Shown: positions 1 to 13,996 of the stretch, one piece after another
How the letters are laid out: each line of letters starts with the position of its first letter
Position numbering within the stretch: position 1 is the stretch's first letter
NCBI RefSeq assembly: GCF_047496725.1
Contig: NC_132982.1
Span: forward strand, 5,053,501 to 5,117,500
Length of the DNA stretch: 64,000 nucleotides
From: Anoplolepis gracilipes
Lineage: Eukaryota > Arthropoda > Insecta > Hymenoptera > Formicidae
Direction of reading: 5' to 3'
Translations under genes and position numbers: made by a program
The notes under the pieces: generated by a model
The model's database searches: none
Told to the model about the DNA's origin: nothing
What the model saw: only the letters and a program-made list of their open reading frames with translations

Positions 1-524
1 GATATAAGTTTCTCAATTTATATATGTACATGAACGCATAAGATAATAACATTATATTATAATATACACATATTTTATAATATTCTAGATCCATGTATAT
101 GTATCTAAATATCATGTAGTCCTTTTATATTCTTTTAAACATATGACACCATTCAATCGAACTAGACTGTATATGTAAATTTTATATGCAATCACACTAA
201 ATTATGTTTTACTAAAACGCTTTTGTGATCTTTCAGTTTTTCAGACTAAATTACTAAACTTATTCTAGCATGGCTAACTTAAATCATACATAAAGATACA
301 TAAAGAGTATCTCTAAAGTTGCACTTCCCTTTTTTCCAAATTTTTTTTCAAATATTTCTTATTGTTAGTAAATCTTATCGTTCAGTCTCTATCAAAGCTT
401 TTATTAAGACAAAATTTGTTTCCAATTATTTGTAAAATTCAGTTTTGTTATTTACATCTTACTAGCTATATAACCAAAGTTTTCAGTGCTAAAAATGTAT
501 TATTAAATATTTTTGGTTTTATCA

Positions 525-870
525 TTTATTAATTGTAGATAAAAGAAAGTGTCTCTCTTGTGAAATAAATTCTTTATAATTATATTGTAAATGATCACAA
601 TAAGTATTTACATATTATATACTGATCTCGTCAATCATTAAAGTATTCTCAAATATAATCACCGTTTCACTGTAATAGTCTGCCACAAATACTATATACT
701 TTAAACAAAGTCTCATAATTACATTGAAACATATATTAAAACATATATAGCTAAATCTCAAAATGCAAATAAAAATTCTAAACATAATATAGCAGATATA
801 TCTTGTGAAACAATTCTATCAATAAAGTGCAAATACCAGTTCTGCATTTCCATAAAGGCCATGCTATCTC
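525..870 (-). other. MAP3K4 spliced 3' UTR exon with poly(A) signal
   Basis: The last coding exon runs past its stop (1081-1083) to a consensus donor, AAAAT|GTGAGT, at 1064/1065. A good acceptor, TTTTCTTACAG, opens a downstream exon whose first base is 870. Minus-strand AATAAA signals occur at 525-530 and near 400. The stop sits only about 16 nt before the junction, which is below the usual distance that triggers nonsense-mediated decay. The exon end is a guess from the poly(A) signal. Confidence 0.5.
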
Positions 871-1080
871 CTGTAAGAAAAATAGATAAAGAAAGTAAAG
901 ACAGAGAAATAATATCCGTTTTTTAATATTATGTTAACTTTATGAAGTTAGAACAAATGATTTGTGTGCACAATAAATTGTCTGCGTAAAGATGTATTTC
1001 ACTCCAAAATTGCTGGAAAAAAGATTACACATTTAAAAGTTTAAAATTCACAAATGATACTCACATTTTCCTGACAACTC

Positions 1081-4000
1081 TTAATATCGCGGCATCGTCA
1101 AGTCAGCATTGACGTCCTCATATTCTCCTAGCGCGAAAGAATGTGCAAGAAGTGTATTCGCAGTCGACCTTCTCTTCGGATCATGTTGCAGGCATTTCTT
1201 TACGAGATCAATGCCTTCTGCAGAAAGATTCTTAGGAAGTGTCGGTGTTTCTCCCATTCCAACCTGGCAAAAGTAAACCTTAAATTAGATAATACTAGTA
1301 TATATCGCTTAAAATATAATTTCAAGAAAGATACATGCACACGCATAAATTCTTCTAAGAGAAAAGTTTATAAATAAAATATAAAATATAATATAAATAT
1401 AAATTTCTCAATTTAAAAACCTTTCATTTTTATCTTTTTCAAATTGTTAAACTTATTAAATTATTAAATTGTTAAAATTATTATATATATAAAATTATTC
1501 AACTTTACATAATAACATATTTAATTGCAAGATTACCTTAAACATAATTTGATAATTCGAGTCGTAATCCGACCAAGGCCGTCGTCCGCTCGCCATTTCA
1601 ATGATGCAGCAACCAACTGACCAAATATCGACAGCTCTTCCATGTCCACCACTTTCAGACTTCATAAATACTTCTGGTGCCATGTAAGCTTTAAATAATA
1701 ACATAAATAATTAAGAACAATGCAAAATTAAGTAATAAGGATATATTTTTTAGACACGCGCATTCATAGTTTCTTGATATTTTATTAAATTTTTAATAAA
1801 AGTGATATAATAAACTGCATGATAAATCTATAAAAGTTTTTACTGTGTAATAATTGAAATACTAACCTTGAGTGCCAACAAAACCTTGAAGTTCCCCAGG
1901 CATCGTTGTATGCGCTTTAATCTGCACCGCGCTACCAAAGTCACCAAGTTTCAGGCAATTGCCTTCATTCGTTAAAAAGATATTTGCAGCTGTAAAAAGA
2001 AAGTGCAGTTGTAAAAAATAATATAGGACTGGATAATATTACTTTATGAGAAACCATCTTATTCGGATAATATACTTTTAATATCTCGATGAACTATTCC
2101 GTGAGAATGTAGCGCTGCTACAGCCGAAAGGAGTTGATAAGTATATTTTCTGACCAAAGATTCTGGTAATCCGTTACCGCTACCAGCCACCAAACTCTCG
2201 AGAGTTCCCTCCGCGCAGAATTCCATAAAGATCAACATCTCCTCCTAGAAGCAAAATTTATATGTTTATAATAATACATATTTATTATACGGTAAATTGA
2301 CATATCGTGCCGACGATTATTATGTTACGTTTATCGTACACGGTGAATTTCTAGTCCATAATATCGCACTAAATGTTGATGCTGGATTCCCTCGAATATC
2401 TGTAACTCCTCAGCAACTCGCCTGATCGCTCTGTGATCGCCAGGTTGCAGCTGCACCTCTTTCATGGCTAGCAGTTCACCTGTTTGGTTGTTTACTACTG
2501 TGTATACTTTGCCGAACCTTCCTTGGCCTGTATAATAACATTCAGTTATTAGGTTAATATTATAATTATGAATGTAAATAATTAATATAATTAACGACAA
2601 GTAATAATCATGATAAATTATCTAGTAACAATAAATAATTTTTAAACGCTGTATATAATTGATAAAGAACGTACCTATCTTAATACCTCTCTGCCACGTA
2701 AATGTAACTCTTCGCACCTTGATATGAACTCTATCGACTCCTTTTCTATCGGTGACTTGTCCGATGAGTTCTCGACTCCTCAGTCTTGTGTCGAGCTCAC
2801 TCTCCATTTTTTTGATAGCACGAATAGTTCTCTCATGCCTTTGCATGCTCTGTTCAGATGTGTTTACTATCATCAAAAGACTTCCGTCAACCATACTCGA
2901 AGAGCTAGCTTTCTTTGCATTAACCAATAGTTCAGGTGATTTCAGATTTTCTCGTGGTTTTTGAGAAATGCTAATGCTCGTGGTTCTAATGCGACCATGA
3001 CTCGGCGATGAAGCTCTTGATCGTGATAGTTTTCTTAAATCTGAAAACAAAAAGTATTAAGGATCATAATAAAATTTATTTATTTAATCACTTTCATTTA
3101 ACAAATATTTAATAGCAACTTATAAAAAATAAAATTCTATAATTTCTAATTAAATTTTGTAGCTGCAAAAATATAGCCAAAAAACTGCCATAAAAAAATT
3201 ACAATTTATAACAAGAAAATCTTAGATTACTGTACTTTCTGTTTCCGGCGTCGATCCTGTAACCGATACAGTTCCCACCACGTGAGATATGCATCGATCC
3301 ATGCATGTCTTCAACTCTTCAAATTCCTGATCTGTGAGATGTTTCGTATTATGCGGTTCACAGACCGTTATCAAGAATTCTAGACCTTGGTTCGCCCATC
3401 TGGGTCTTAATCCGCGACCACGCTCGCATCGCGTTCTTACAAACTCCATCCACAACAACGCGAACGATACTAGACCTCGTGCTAGAATGGCTTTTTCTTC
3501 TAGTGAGAACAGTTTGCACATCTCCTTATGAAACTCGAAGCCCATCTTATAAGCTTGATGAAGAATCTCGCGAATCCTCGAACGTAAAGGTGTTTGGTCA
3601 TTCTCGATATTCGATTGCTCCACTTCATCAACATCTACTTGAAAGTCCTCGATTACTACCGTTATGCGATGTCTTAAATCTAGGACTGTATCCTATAAAT
3701 AAAAATAGAAAAAAAAAATTTAGCTTTTTTTATTTAGTTTTCGTAATAAAGATATCTATATACAAAGTTCTTTACCTTCAACAGTTTCAATGATTCTTCT
3801 AACTTCTGATCGACGACTGGCCATTTCTCAATATCGCGTTTCAAACATTTAGCGAGATTGATACTCTTCACGATCTTTTCCCGAGCCTCTACAAACATTC
3901 CCTGCCACTCACGGCCCACAAACAAATGGAATCTGAACTGTGTTTCACTGTAGAACAAACAGTTATTAAGTATCTAATTTAAAATAAGTAGAACATAAGT

Positions 4001-7000
4001 AAATGAATTAAGATTCTTTCTTACTTGCAAAATAATTCGTCATCTTCTTTTTCTCCTACGTTTTCGCAGATCTCGCGAGTCCGTTCGGTAAGAAATTCAT
4101 TAACTTGCTTGATCATCGTACGTGCAATTTCGCTATAAAAGAATAATATCATAAACATGACAATACAAACTGAAATATAATAATAAAAAATCACTAAATA
4201 ATAATTTAACTCGTGTTGTCCATCATTTTATTATAGTACAGTATTATTTATTATATTTATTTTTTAGAACATTTGATATTCTATTAGTCATATTTTCTAT
4301 TCGAGTCTTATATACATACATGACTCGAATAGAAAAGATAAAGCTAAAAGAATATTAAATGTTTTACTGAATAAATAAAACATATAAAAAATATATATCT
4401 AATCATTATATATATATAAAATAATATATCGATACAATTATATCTATTAAAATTATATATCTAATATAATTTTTCGATATTTTACTCACTAGAATTTTAC
4501 GCCAGCAATCTTGTATCCATCACTTATGTTTCCAGCAATGGACTTAACAAACAACCATTCATCCATAATTAGATTTTTGTGAAAGCTGTCGTGCTGTACC
4601 ATGTCCACCCACTGCTGAAGATAATCTAAATAAACTTCAAACACAGCTTTCAGGCTCTCATCGAAATACTTGACGTCTTCCTGGAACAAACTTTCGCAGC
4701 CAGTTTCCTCGCTGGCGACAGCAGCGCAAGAGTGTGCAGCGAACCGGTCACGATGAATACAAGCGATTCTGAGACCCTCCCGAAGCTCTCGCATGAGCTG
4801 TCGAACCGACAACGGACTCGGCTGTTCTGGCTTCTGTTCTAATCTCATTCTTAGAAATTCGTGAACCACATCCAATGGCACGCGCGAGAGAAACATAAAA
4901 GCTGCCCTGAAATATAATAGTTTGCAGCGTGTACAGTTTAATTCTTTCTATGTCAGATTCAGATAAAAACTTGTCAGACTCCCTTCAAATCTAATTCAAA
5001 TTATATTTATGTAAAAATTTCTCTAATAAAGGGTTCATTTAAAAGTACTGTATGTATTAGTTTCTTTTCAAATATAATATTATTGAAAATATAGGCATTT
5101 ATTTTGCTTTGTCCTTTTTAATATAACTTAATTTAATTCAATTTCATGAATATTTTATTATTATAATTAATTTGACATCAAATTTAATCTAAGTTAGAGT
5201 GTTAAAATAAAATTAATTTTTCAAGAATTGAGCAAATTGTGAAAAATTTCTTTAAGACATAAAAAAATTCAATACCTATACGATGGTAAATTTAATTCCT
5301 TTGCTTCGGGACTCCAAATACCATATCGTCGTAGCTCTTTGTCACCTTCGTATTCTTCATTTGCATTGCTATCACATCCTCCATTTTTTTCCAAAGTTAA
5401 TCTCGCTTTTCTCAAGATAGACGTATGCAGTCGATCCAGGAAATTTAAACTTTTCCTGAGACCTCTTGTTTTCAATACATCCTCGATGTACTTTCTGAGT
5501 GTGCAAACAAAAATTGTCATTATATAATCCAGATATTTCTATCGTATAACCAAATTCAAAATTACTTTAAAATAAAATAAGAATACAAAAAAAAACATAA
5601 TATTATTATACAAATTTTATAATGTCAAAAAAGTTAATAATATATTTAAATTAAAAGCATTAAACATTGATATACTAGAATTAAGTACATTAAAAAAATT
5701 TATAATTTACCTGTAAGCGTGTCGATCAAATTCAACCAAATAAAAATCGAGTCTATCGACTCTTTCATCTTCCACATATGAAAACGAAATTTCCGGAGTA
5801 GGTGGCAGTGACTGCGATATGAAGGATAAACCTCCTACTGAAGAATTATTACTATTATTGCTGTCAGAGGGACTGGAAGTTTCGTCCTGTTGAGGTAGCT
5901 CGAACCGCACCATGGATTGTCGTTCTGAAGAATCGACGGTATCTGAAGATCGCGAACTAAGGAACGCGAACAATTAATTACCTAACTTTGAAGTTTCAAA
6001 ATACATTAAGAAGAATTTAAAGATATCCTCTCTCGGACAAAAATAAAATTCATTTATAATGTACAGAAATTCAGAAAATATAATTCAAGTTATTGGATGG
6101 ATAATGCAATTCAAATAATGTACCTGATGCCGGAGTCGTTAAAATCTTCCTGTTTCTTCTTACTATGCAGCATCATGAGCAATCTGCCTAATATCTGTAA
6201 CTTGAGCCGATGATGTTTTGTCATGTTGTACCAAAGACACATAGCTTTCACTCTGTCAGTGAATTCTGGGCTCTTATATAACGGATAATTAGAAGCAAAC
6301 GCCTGGCAAGACGGATACAAGGCTTCCGCTGCTTCCAGACGAGCTAATAGAGCTTCTACTTGTTGTAACGCTTCTCCCTGTTCACGAGCGCATGCACGGC
6401 AATACATGGAAAGACAACCCGGACAAACACCCAGTTCGATGTTTGGACTGGAACCAAGATTTATGGATCGATCGCTCACAATGTCGCCAGGACTGCAACC
6501 TCCTTCTTGTGCATACGCCATAGGATCGTACCTAATCAAGCAATAATTGTGTTTATTTCTATGCATACCTATATTATTTTTGTCTCTTATAATCAATTGT
6601 TAATATATATTACACATATCCATTTTAAATTTCACAAAGAAAATATTTTTTATTTTGCATTTTTGAAATATCTTGAAAACTTTAAATATGTTTTTACCTG
6701 TACTCCATTATTTCTGTAAGTAGAGACTCTACTGCCTCGCGTTGACGGCATAAATATTCATCCTGCGCCATCGGGCTACGATCTGCATGATGCGCCTGTA
6801 GTTCAAGCCATATCAGATCCTTTAATTCGTTTTGCCACCTGCTTTCTTCGTGACTCATTTGACGACGACAATTTCGTTCCGTACTTCCCTGTATAAAAAA
6901 AAAAGATTTATCTCTCTTTGTACGCTATTTTAAAAAATCTTTATAAATGTATAATTTCTTTTTTTTATAATAAAAAATACAAAAAAAGTAGAATTGTTTT

Positions 7001-9696
7001 GAATTTGTATGTTAAGTTTATTAATTAAATCACAGGTGTTATGTGCAATAAGATACTTACCAATTTAATTAAAAATGAAAAAGTGTCGTGAAATATTTCT
7101 CTCTCTTTCAAGCTTTGCGTCCTCGGCGATTGCGCACGTAAATTCTCTTCGTTAATCAACACGCTTCTTTCATTAATTTCTCGCTCCACCTTTTTCTCTT
7201 CCACATCAACTGGCTTGGACCGCAAACAGCGAAATCTATTTTTAGTCTCAACCTGTAAGAAATAATATTTATTTGACAACATGCCAAATGTGGACAGTAA
7301 AAAGCTTGCAAAAAGGTAAAAGTGTAGAGCTATGTTCAGAAAAATTTAACACAAGTCGAACAATTGGCTTTTTTGATTAAAAGATTTTTAAGATTAAAAA
7401 TATATGTCAATTACAAATATTACTCAATTGTTACACTTTCTAAATGCAACTAATAATCAAAATTGTTTTTTTATTTTATCGAACCTTGATTTGATTCGGC
7501 GTCGACACCGTTGCCACATCGCTACTGTGTTTTTCGGCATAATTATACGCAGCTTCAACATCGAGCTTTAAATCTCTTTCATTGCCGCGCAATAATTTTA
7601 AAATCCTTTTGCACTTTCTGCTGCCATCCTTCACGTCCTCCTTCGTCTCGTCCTCGCGATCTTTGTCCGCTTTATCGCACATTTCGTTGAAGATAATAGT
7701 GTCCAGGGTGTTGCGCCTTCGAATAGTTGTCTTCGGTCGAGTTTCTTTTTCTATCGACTTAATATCACTGAAAATGATGAAAGTTAGTCAGATACTTGTG
7801 TATACTTGTAATCGCTCGAGTAACTATTAAAGTAGCAACAAGTGGATATTGCGTAAACTACTTTCGGTAAACAATGTTCCTATAATTTCTGTGTTTTGTT
7901 AAAAATAATTTTTTTTATTTCTTATAACTTTTCTCAAAAATATTATTCTATATTTTCTATATTAAAATCATATAAAAACATTATATCATTTATATTTTAC
8001 AGTTACTTGTTAACTGCAGTTATGTTTAATATCCTACAAAATATATTATTATAACAATTATTATGCACAATTTTAATTATTATCGTTAAAAAGTAATAGT
8101 GTGCTAAATAAAATATTTGTATGCAATAATTATGCATTCTCTCAGTAAAATTTTTCGCGCGGATCTAAAATTTAATTTTAATCACACACCTGCCGGAAAA
8201 TTTGTGCTTCATGTGTCTTTTTTTGCGACTAAGACGAGTCCTGGGTGGAGTTTGTCCATAAATATCGGACATCGCGTGCAGCGACTCCTCGAATTCGTTC
8301 GACGAATCAGCCTTACTGCAAACACAAGATATTTAATCGAATATATATTTCCGCCGGAAAGTTTGTCGCTGATTAGTCGGGAAAATTTTCCAAGACAGGA
8401 TGTTACTTTTAAAATAAAACGTTATTTTCTAAAGAACTATATTTATATAATTTCTCATTGCATTTAAAACTTGATTCTTGTAAGGAACATTCACCATTTT
8501 GACATATAGTTATATGAAAAATATCTTATTTTTGGATCTAATACGAGCTACAACATATCTATATAAATGCTCAAATGTAAAATACTTTAATGACAATTTG
8601 TTAAAATGCTTTTATAACAAAAAAAAAAGAATTTCCAACTTAACTGAAACCATCAATGTATAACTGAAAAATGCTACTTCTTCAGCAATTGATACAAGTT
8701 AATATTTAATTAATCGGATCAGTAAAATATTGGTTTTCAGACCATTTTCTCTTTTTATCTATTATCTTAATAATATAACGCTTAATAATATAATACTCTT
8801 ATCTTACTAATATAATACTAATATAGATAACAAATTATTATCAATGTTTTAAATTAAAACAATTATACAAACATGTTGCTCTTTATCCTAAAAAGGTAGC
8901 ATAATTTCTTCAATAATTATTACAGTAACATTTATCATCAAAATTTCATTAGAGATTCCATTAAAAAAAATTTATATAAAGAATTCCTAATTCTTCTCTT
9001 ATTGCAAATATTATTAATACATGTATCATACAAGAAAACACATTCACGAATACAGAAATGTGATTTTTTTTCTAATTTTAAGTGATTTTAATTTTAATTA
9101 ATTTTGCAAAAATTTCTGAAAGATTAAAAAATAATTATATAATTATTTGTATGATATGTGTAATAATAATAAAAAAGTATAATAATGCGTGAACAAATTG
9201 CTATCAATAATAATTCAGTCTCAAGAATTAATAAGTGGCAAAGAATTACAGATTCGTGTACTGACAAACAGAGATGTGTCTTGCATCATACAAGTTGCAG
9301 AGGATTTTCTTCGCGCTTTGATTGTCGACTTTGTCACTCTAATACGGAATCGTCACGCGACACTCACAAAACTAGCAACGGACATGCGTCGACGAGATTC
9401 GAAGCATTCGAATATATTTGATCCACTGTCACGCGCGTATGTCAAAGCATCAACTTATGCATCAGCTAAACTGCCAAAAATAACCCGGCGGATTGCTGGC
9501 CTATGTAAACAAAGAGCGTGTATCGCCGATAGTGATGCGACGCGGGCGCCGGTTCCTATCATCGGAGTTCGCTGCAAATTACGTGAGTAGCCACGTGTCA
9601 GCTGGACACCCACCTGCCGTAATCGGCGTCCTCTTCGTCGGTGGATTCGTAGCCTGGGATCTTCATGGCATGATTCGACTTAACGAGACGCGACAT
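1081..9696 (-). CDS. MAP3K4: MAP3K4/MEKK4-type MAP kinase kinase kinase, 18 coding exons
   Basis: Serine/threonine kinase that in known family members phosphorylates MAP2Ks of the p38/JNK stress branches. Exons in coding order: 9614-9696, 8190-8315, 7485-7767, 7061-7252, 6698-6888, 6124-6531, 5711-5956, 5276-5494, 4490-4906, 4025-4132, 3776-3947, 3236-3692, 2675-3040, 2340-2527, 2076-2244, 1867-1989, 1537-1688, 1081-1263. All phases agree and the sum is 1361 codons including the stop. The kinase domain is C-terminal: glycine loop GQGRFGKV (about 1090), Lys in LLAMKEV (about 1112), HRDIKTANIF (Asp about 1206), LGDFG (about 1225), then GTQAYMAPEV and DIWSVGC. The long N-terminal part is MEKK4-like and has a CxxC-x4-CxxC cluster (about 328-339). 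An in-frame TAA lies two codons upstream of the chosen ATG, and A is at -3; a second Met ten codons later is the alternative start. Two donors are weak (GTTCGA at 7484, GTACGA at 2339). The insect orthologue is Mekk1. The family call is very secure from the kinase block. Confidence 0.95.
4268..4363. repeat. Foldback hairpin in a MAP3K4 intron
   Basis: Two nested inverted repeats lie in the intron between exons 4490-4906 and 4025-4132. The inner arms 4293-4307 and 4322-4336 are perfect 15-mers around a 14-nt loop. The outer arms 4268-4282 and 4348-4363 pair almost perfectly. The whole is about 96 nt. It could be a tiny MITE remnant or a primary-microRNA-like hairpin; the sequence alone does not decide. 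Confidence 0.6.
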
Positions 9697-9705
9697 TCTT
9701 TACAC

Positions 9706-12478
9706 CTGCGGGAGAAACACACACGACGTCTTCGTTTCTGAATATCATCGCCGATGCGCATGCGTGGAGCGTCATTGACGATGACCAAACAGCTGTTAAG
9801 GCGGTAATTTTCAAACGTGTTAAAGAGCTTATCATCTTTTCAAGTGCCTAAAAAAGAATTTATGAAATTCGATTAATATGATATTTCATCATACACACAT
9901 TTTATACATCTTAATTGAACTCAATAATCGATATTAACATTATTCTGTTATTATTAAATGAAACTTATTTGTAGATTTGGAGATTAATTGTCAATACCTC
10001 TTGTAAGATAATCTTCCAGTTTTGGATTACATATCTTCTCTTCGATGATTCTTCGAACATCTTTTCTAAAATATTTAATTTTATTCTTGTTTTATCTTTG
10101 TATTTATATTACATATGAATAAAATCTGATTTTATTAAAATTTTCCAAAATATATATCAACTGTCAACACATGATTTGAGATTGTTGTAATCTAACAAAA
10201 AAAAATATTTATATATAAAATTAAATCAAGTGCGCAAGAGAATAAACAATATTGAAATAATTTAATAAGCATAATTTTCTGTGAATCTATGATAAACAAT
10301 AATATTCTAGTAGTTTCAAAATTTCATTTTTTTTCCACTTGTAATTGTTTTATTCTCTATTGCTTTATTACTAATCGTTTAATTAACATAATCGATCTAT
10401 TATCATTAGTTTCTCTCGAGTTTTCTATTTTTGATTATCCAGTTTTCGTATTTATATCATCATTGTATTGTGAAATTATAAAGAACTTTAGAAATTTCGA
10501 TTATATATCATCATTCACTTTTAATTCTTTGTTGTATCAATAGAGATTATATATATAATATATATAGTAATTTTATTATATATATAATAATAATCTATTT
10601 AGTGGATTGTGTGACAGAGGATTGGCAGCTGTCAGCCAATTTGAGATATGAATTTTTTATTTAAACAATCTCTAGTTTCCTCAGGAAAGTACAAGTAGTT
10701 TTTACATTATATCTCTCATCTCACACCAACAAAAAATATTGTTTTCGATAAAATACGTGTATATATCTCGTTGTGTTCTGTATCTGCTGTTTTTAATAGA
10801 GCTCAATAATAATAATACTGCTACAAAGATTTTCTTATGAATGCAGAAAGATGAACAGGGATCGAATTTTGTTCAAAAGCTTGAATAGAGGAAAAGTCTA
10901 AGGAAAAATAGCACTACGTACTTTCATGAGGGACATAATACAAACGTAATTTCGCTACGTTAAAAGATCTACCTTCGTGAGTGCAAATGAAAGATTAGAA
11001 CAGTTATTTAACTCTAGAATGCACATTTCAAAGATGAATAATTTTACATTTTTTTTTACAACGTGACACAAAAAACATATATTTTCCCTCTGTACATGAA
11101 ATTTCAGATCAAACCGAGACTTTACATCTGTTCATAAAAAAAAAAAAAAAAAAAAAAAAATCATAATGAATAGTTTTGCCTCGCGTTAATTATTTATTTC
11201 AACGACATATTTATTCTAATACTTTGCAAGTATATATTAAGTATATATTGTAATCTAAAACGAATGAAATTATCTAATATTTGTATTATGCTTTCGACAC
11301 AAACGATACGGATGATTCAAGCATCTGTATCGATTCGAAAACAAAAATTGTACAGTGCATTCTACAGTTAAGTACATTCCGAGAGATAAATGGAAATATG
11401 TATCAAATTTTTTTCGTAGAGGCAAAAAAAAAGGTCAAGGCGCAATGTCTAAGTCGGTAGTTTAAACGGAATATTTATAATTCGTTATTCACAGAAATGC
11501 AAAGTATAATAAATCGTGGAGATAAAGTACTTTACAGGAAATTCTTCTGGAATGTCTCAATAAAAATTCATCGGTTTCGCCAAAGCGTTTAATCGCCAAA
11601 GAGTATCGAAGGCGAGCTCTCAAGTTTGCTCTCGCCCATATTATCGACTGTTAGAATGTTATCGTGCGATTTCTTTTAACTATTATGTAATATTGTTTCC
11701 ATTTTGTTTGCACATATACATTTAGTCGCAAGATTATACATTCTTAAATGGAAAGCTAAATTGAGAGTAACGAACTGTCAATTACTTTTTTTTTTTTTTT
11801 TTTTAGATGTACCTATTCATTCGTAGGAAAATTTGGTTGCACAAATATATATGTGCATAGAAAAAAATTTTTTTAAATGCAATTAAATGAATAACTTGAG
11901 TAAAAATGTTAGAATCTTTTTTCCCAAGTGTACTTTTTCTTTAACATATCTAAATTGCGACTAAATCTATTTGCAGATTACCTTAGAATATAAACTGCCG
12001 ACTATAAAATGCTTTGCTTTAGTTCTCATTCAATATTATCTGTATAATAATAATAATAACGCTACTAAATCGTAAACATTAATATTAATAATATAACACT
12101 ACTAATTTGTAAATTTTTAATATTAAATATAATCAAAAAATATCTATAGTTATTATTTCTGTACTTTTTCCTCCTTTTTGCTTTGCATATTATTGTACGT
12201 GTGGTTGATGATAATAATGCAAAATACAAACTTTGATACGACGATCGTGTTTACATTTTAATAATTTTGTAATCTGCCTTTCAAAATGAAGCTCATACGC
12301 CTCTCGTCCGTATCATACTATATTTATTGCTCTTTGTTTTCATTCCATCATGTGAAAAAATTGGCAGCATTTCTTAAGGTTACAAGTTACTTTAAAGTTT
12401 CGTTAATTTTAATTCAGTTGTGTAGAATTTTCTTAAAAGGACAAAAAGTTTTAAAAATTACAATGGCATTAGACTTAC
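9706..12478 (-). other. Leader intron of MAP3K4 (no gene seen)
   Basis: The region lies between a strong donor (GG|GTAAGT at 12478/12479) and a strong acceptor (TTTCTCCCGCAG at 9705/9706). It is AT-rich and contains an AT-rich palindromic stretch near 10540-10600, a 25-base A run at 11136-11160 and a T run near 11786-11804. No coding exon was recognised on either strand. The 3' UTR of moesin may reach into its upper part. Confidence 0.55.
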
Positions 12479-12650
12479 CCAGACTGCCATAAACGTGTGT
12501 TTTCGCTATCACTCGGCCTCTCTCACACGGTTAATTATTTCCTTCATTCGCATTCTCTCCCTCTCTCGCACTCGTTCCCTCATTCTTTCGAAAATCTTGG
12601 TAGCTAACCCATATCGCGCAGTTCAATCTTGTGTTGAAAGTATGCAAGAA
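12479..12650 (-). other. MAP3K4 non-coding first exon with a short upstream ORF
   Basis: The donor GCAGTCTGG|GTAAGT at 12478/12479 matches the consensus and pairs with the acceptor 9 nt before the MAP3K4 start codon. The exon ends in ATG GCA GTC TGG (12490-12479). Splicing continues this frame as GTG TAA (9705-9700), so a five-codon ORF (MAVWV) ends 3 nt before the main ATG. The upper limit of the exon and the transcription start are not visible; 12650 is an estimate. Confidence 0.55.
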
Positions 12651-13990
12651 GATGAATCCTCTATGGCGCGATATCCTTACATCTCTCTCTATCTTTCTCT
12701 CTGCTAATGTCGTTTATATTAGTATACTACCTATATAGTACTTCGATATATTTATATCAAGTAAAGGCCACGAGTGTGTTCAATATAAAATTGCTAATAT
12801 GTTATCGAAAGTCGTTCGTACGAAAATAGCTCGATACGATTTTATCGGTAGTGAATAGGCCACGCCATCGTTGAATCGTTTACATTTGGGGTGACGGACT
12901 GCGCTGCGATAATGATTCGTGTGTGACGAACAAGGGAACAATCGCAATTTATTTTTCAAAAGTGCGATAAACCACACGTTTATCTTTAAAGAGAATTAAA
13001 GTCGTGATAAAATTTTGAAAATAAATTTAATACAGATATTATCCCTTCTTTATTTCTATACGATTGTCAAAATTTGTTCACGTATATATATATTTCAACA
13101 TACATATACAGACGATCTAATTATTTATTCAATAAATAATTTCATATTGCTCAAGAACATTTTTTTTTTTTTGAAATATTAATCCAAAATATGAGCAGAA
13201 TTGGATTTGTTACAAAGTTCCCTTGCCGGTCGCTGCCCAATACGAACTTCAAGAGAATTACGCCTAAATTTCTATCTAACTCGCTACAATATAAACCGTG
13301 CTCCTAAATCTTGATTCCTCTATGGCTGGTATTCGGAAGTAGCTTACAAATCGCTGATTAACTATAATCAATGTATAGTAAATGTATGTATAACAACTGT
13401 CCGAACAAACTCCTGTCTACAAATATGGCTCGCAAGTTAAGCGTACAAAATAGAAGTTGTCCGTTAACGGGTAACGACCGCGAGTGTTATCGCGACGCAT
13501 CAGCTAAGATGTGAATAGCCGTGATAGTGGTGTTGATGACGTGTAAGTGCTTCTTGAAAGAGAATTCTTATTAACGAGGACGGACGATACGCGACGGCGC
13601 GATAAAGACCGCGACGGGCAAGGCAGAGTTTAGGTAACCAACTGTTTAAAGATCGCGAAGAAATGATCGGCAGTAAAGCTTATCATGAAGCGAGACCAGT
13701 ATTAGCACCTCACAATATATGAAAACGTTAGATCCGTCAATGCGCGGAGAAAAGATTAAGTAATAAGATTAAGTAAAGGTAACAAACTGTGATATAAATT
13801 TTCTTGTCATTTTAGCGAAAAGTGCCTGCTCTTAAGATAATAAAACTGCTTAGAGTAAATTATTAGTATATAGAAAATAATAAGATTCAGAATCTTTTTC
13901 AATTAGCTAGGATATTTAAAGTAAAAGAAAGGAAATAAAATTATTTTTTTTTTTTTTAATAAGACACACTTGCATAAAATAACGAGAAAA

Positions 13991-13996
13991 TTTATT
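13991..13996 (-). terminator. Candidate moesin poly(A) signal
   Basis: The minus-strand hexamer AATAAA lies about 475 nt downstream of the moesin stop codon. Further AATAAA hexamers occur lower down, near 13050 and 13110-13130, so longer 3' UTRs are possible. The stretch from here to the stop has no other gene. Confidence 0.4.

Noticed and set aside
9185..9741. Plus-strand frames over the MAP3K4 first intron and start exon
   Set aside because: They overlap the coding exon on the opposite strand and show no protein signature; shadows.
11136..11160. 25-base A run as a possible processed pseudogene tail
   Set aside because: No target duplication or upstream coding similarity was visible; an ordinary A/T run.
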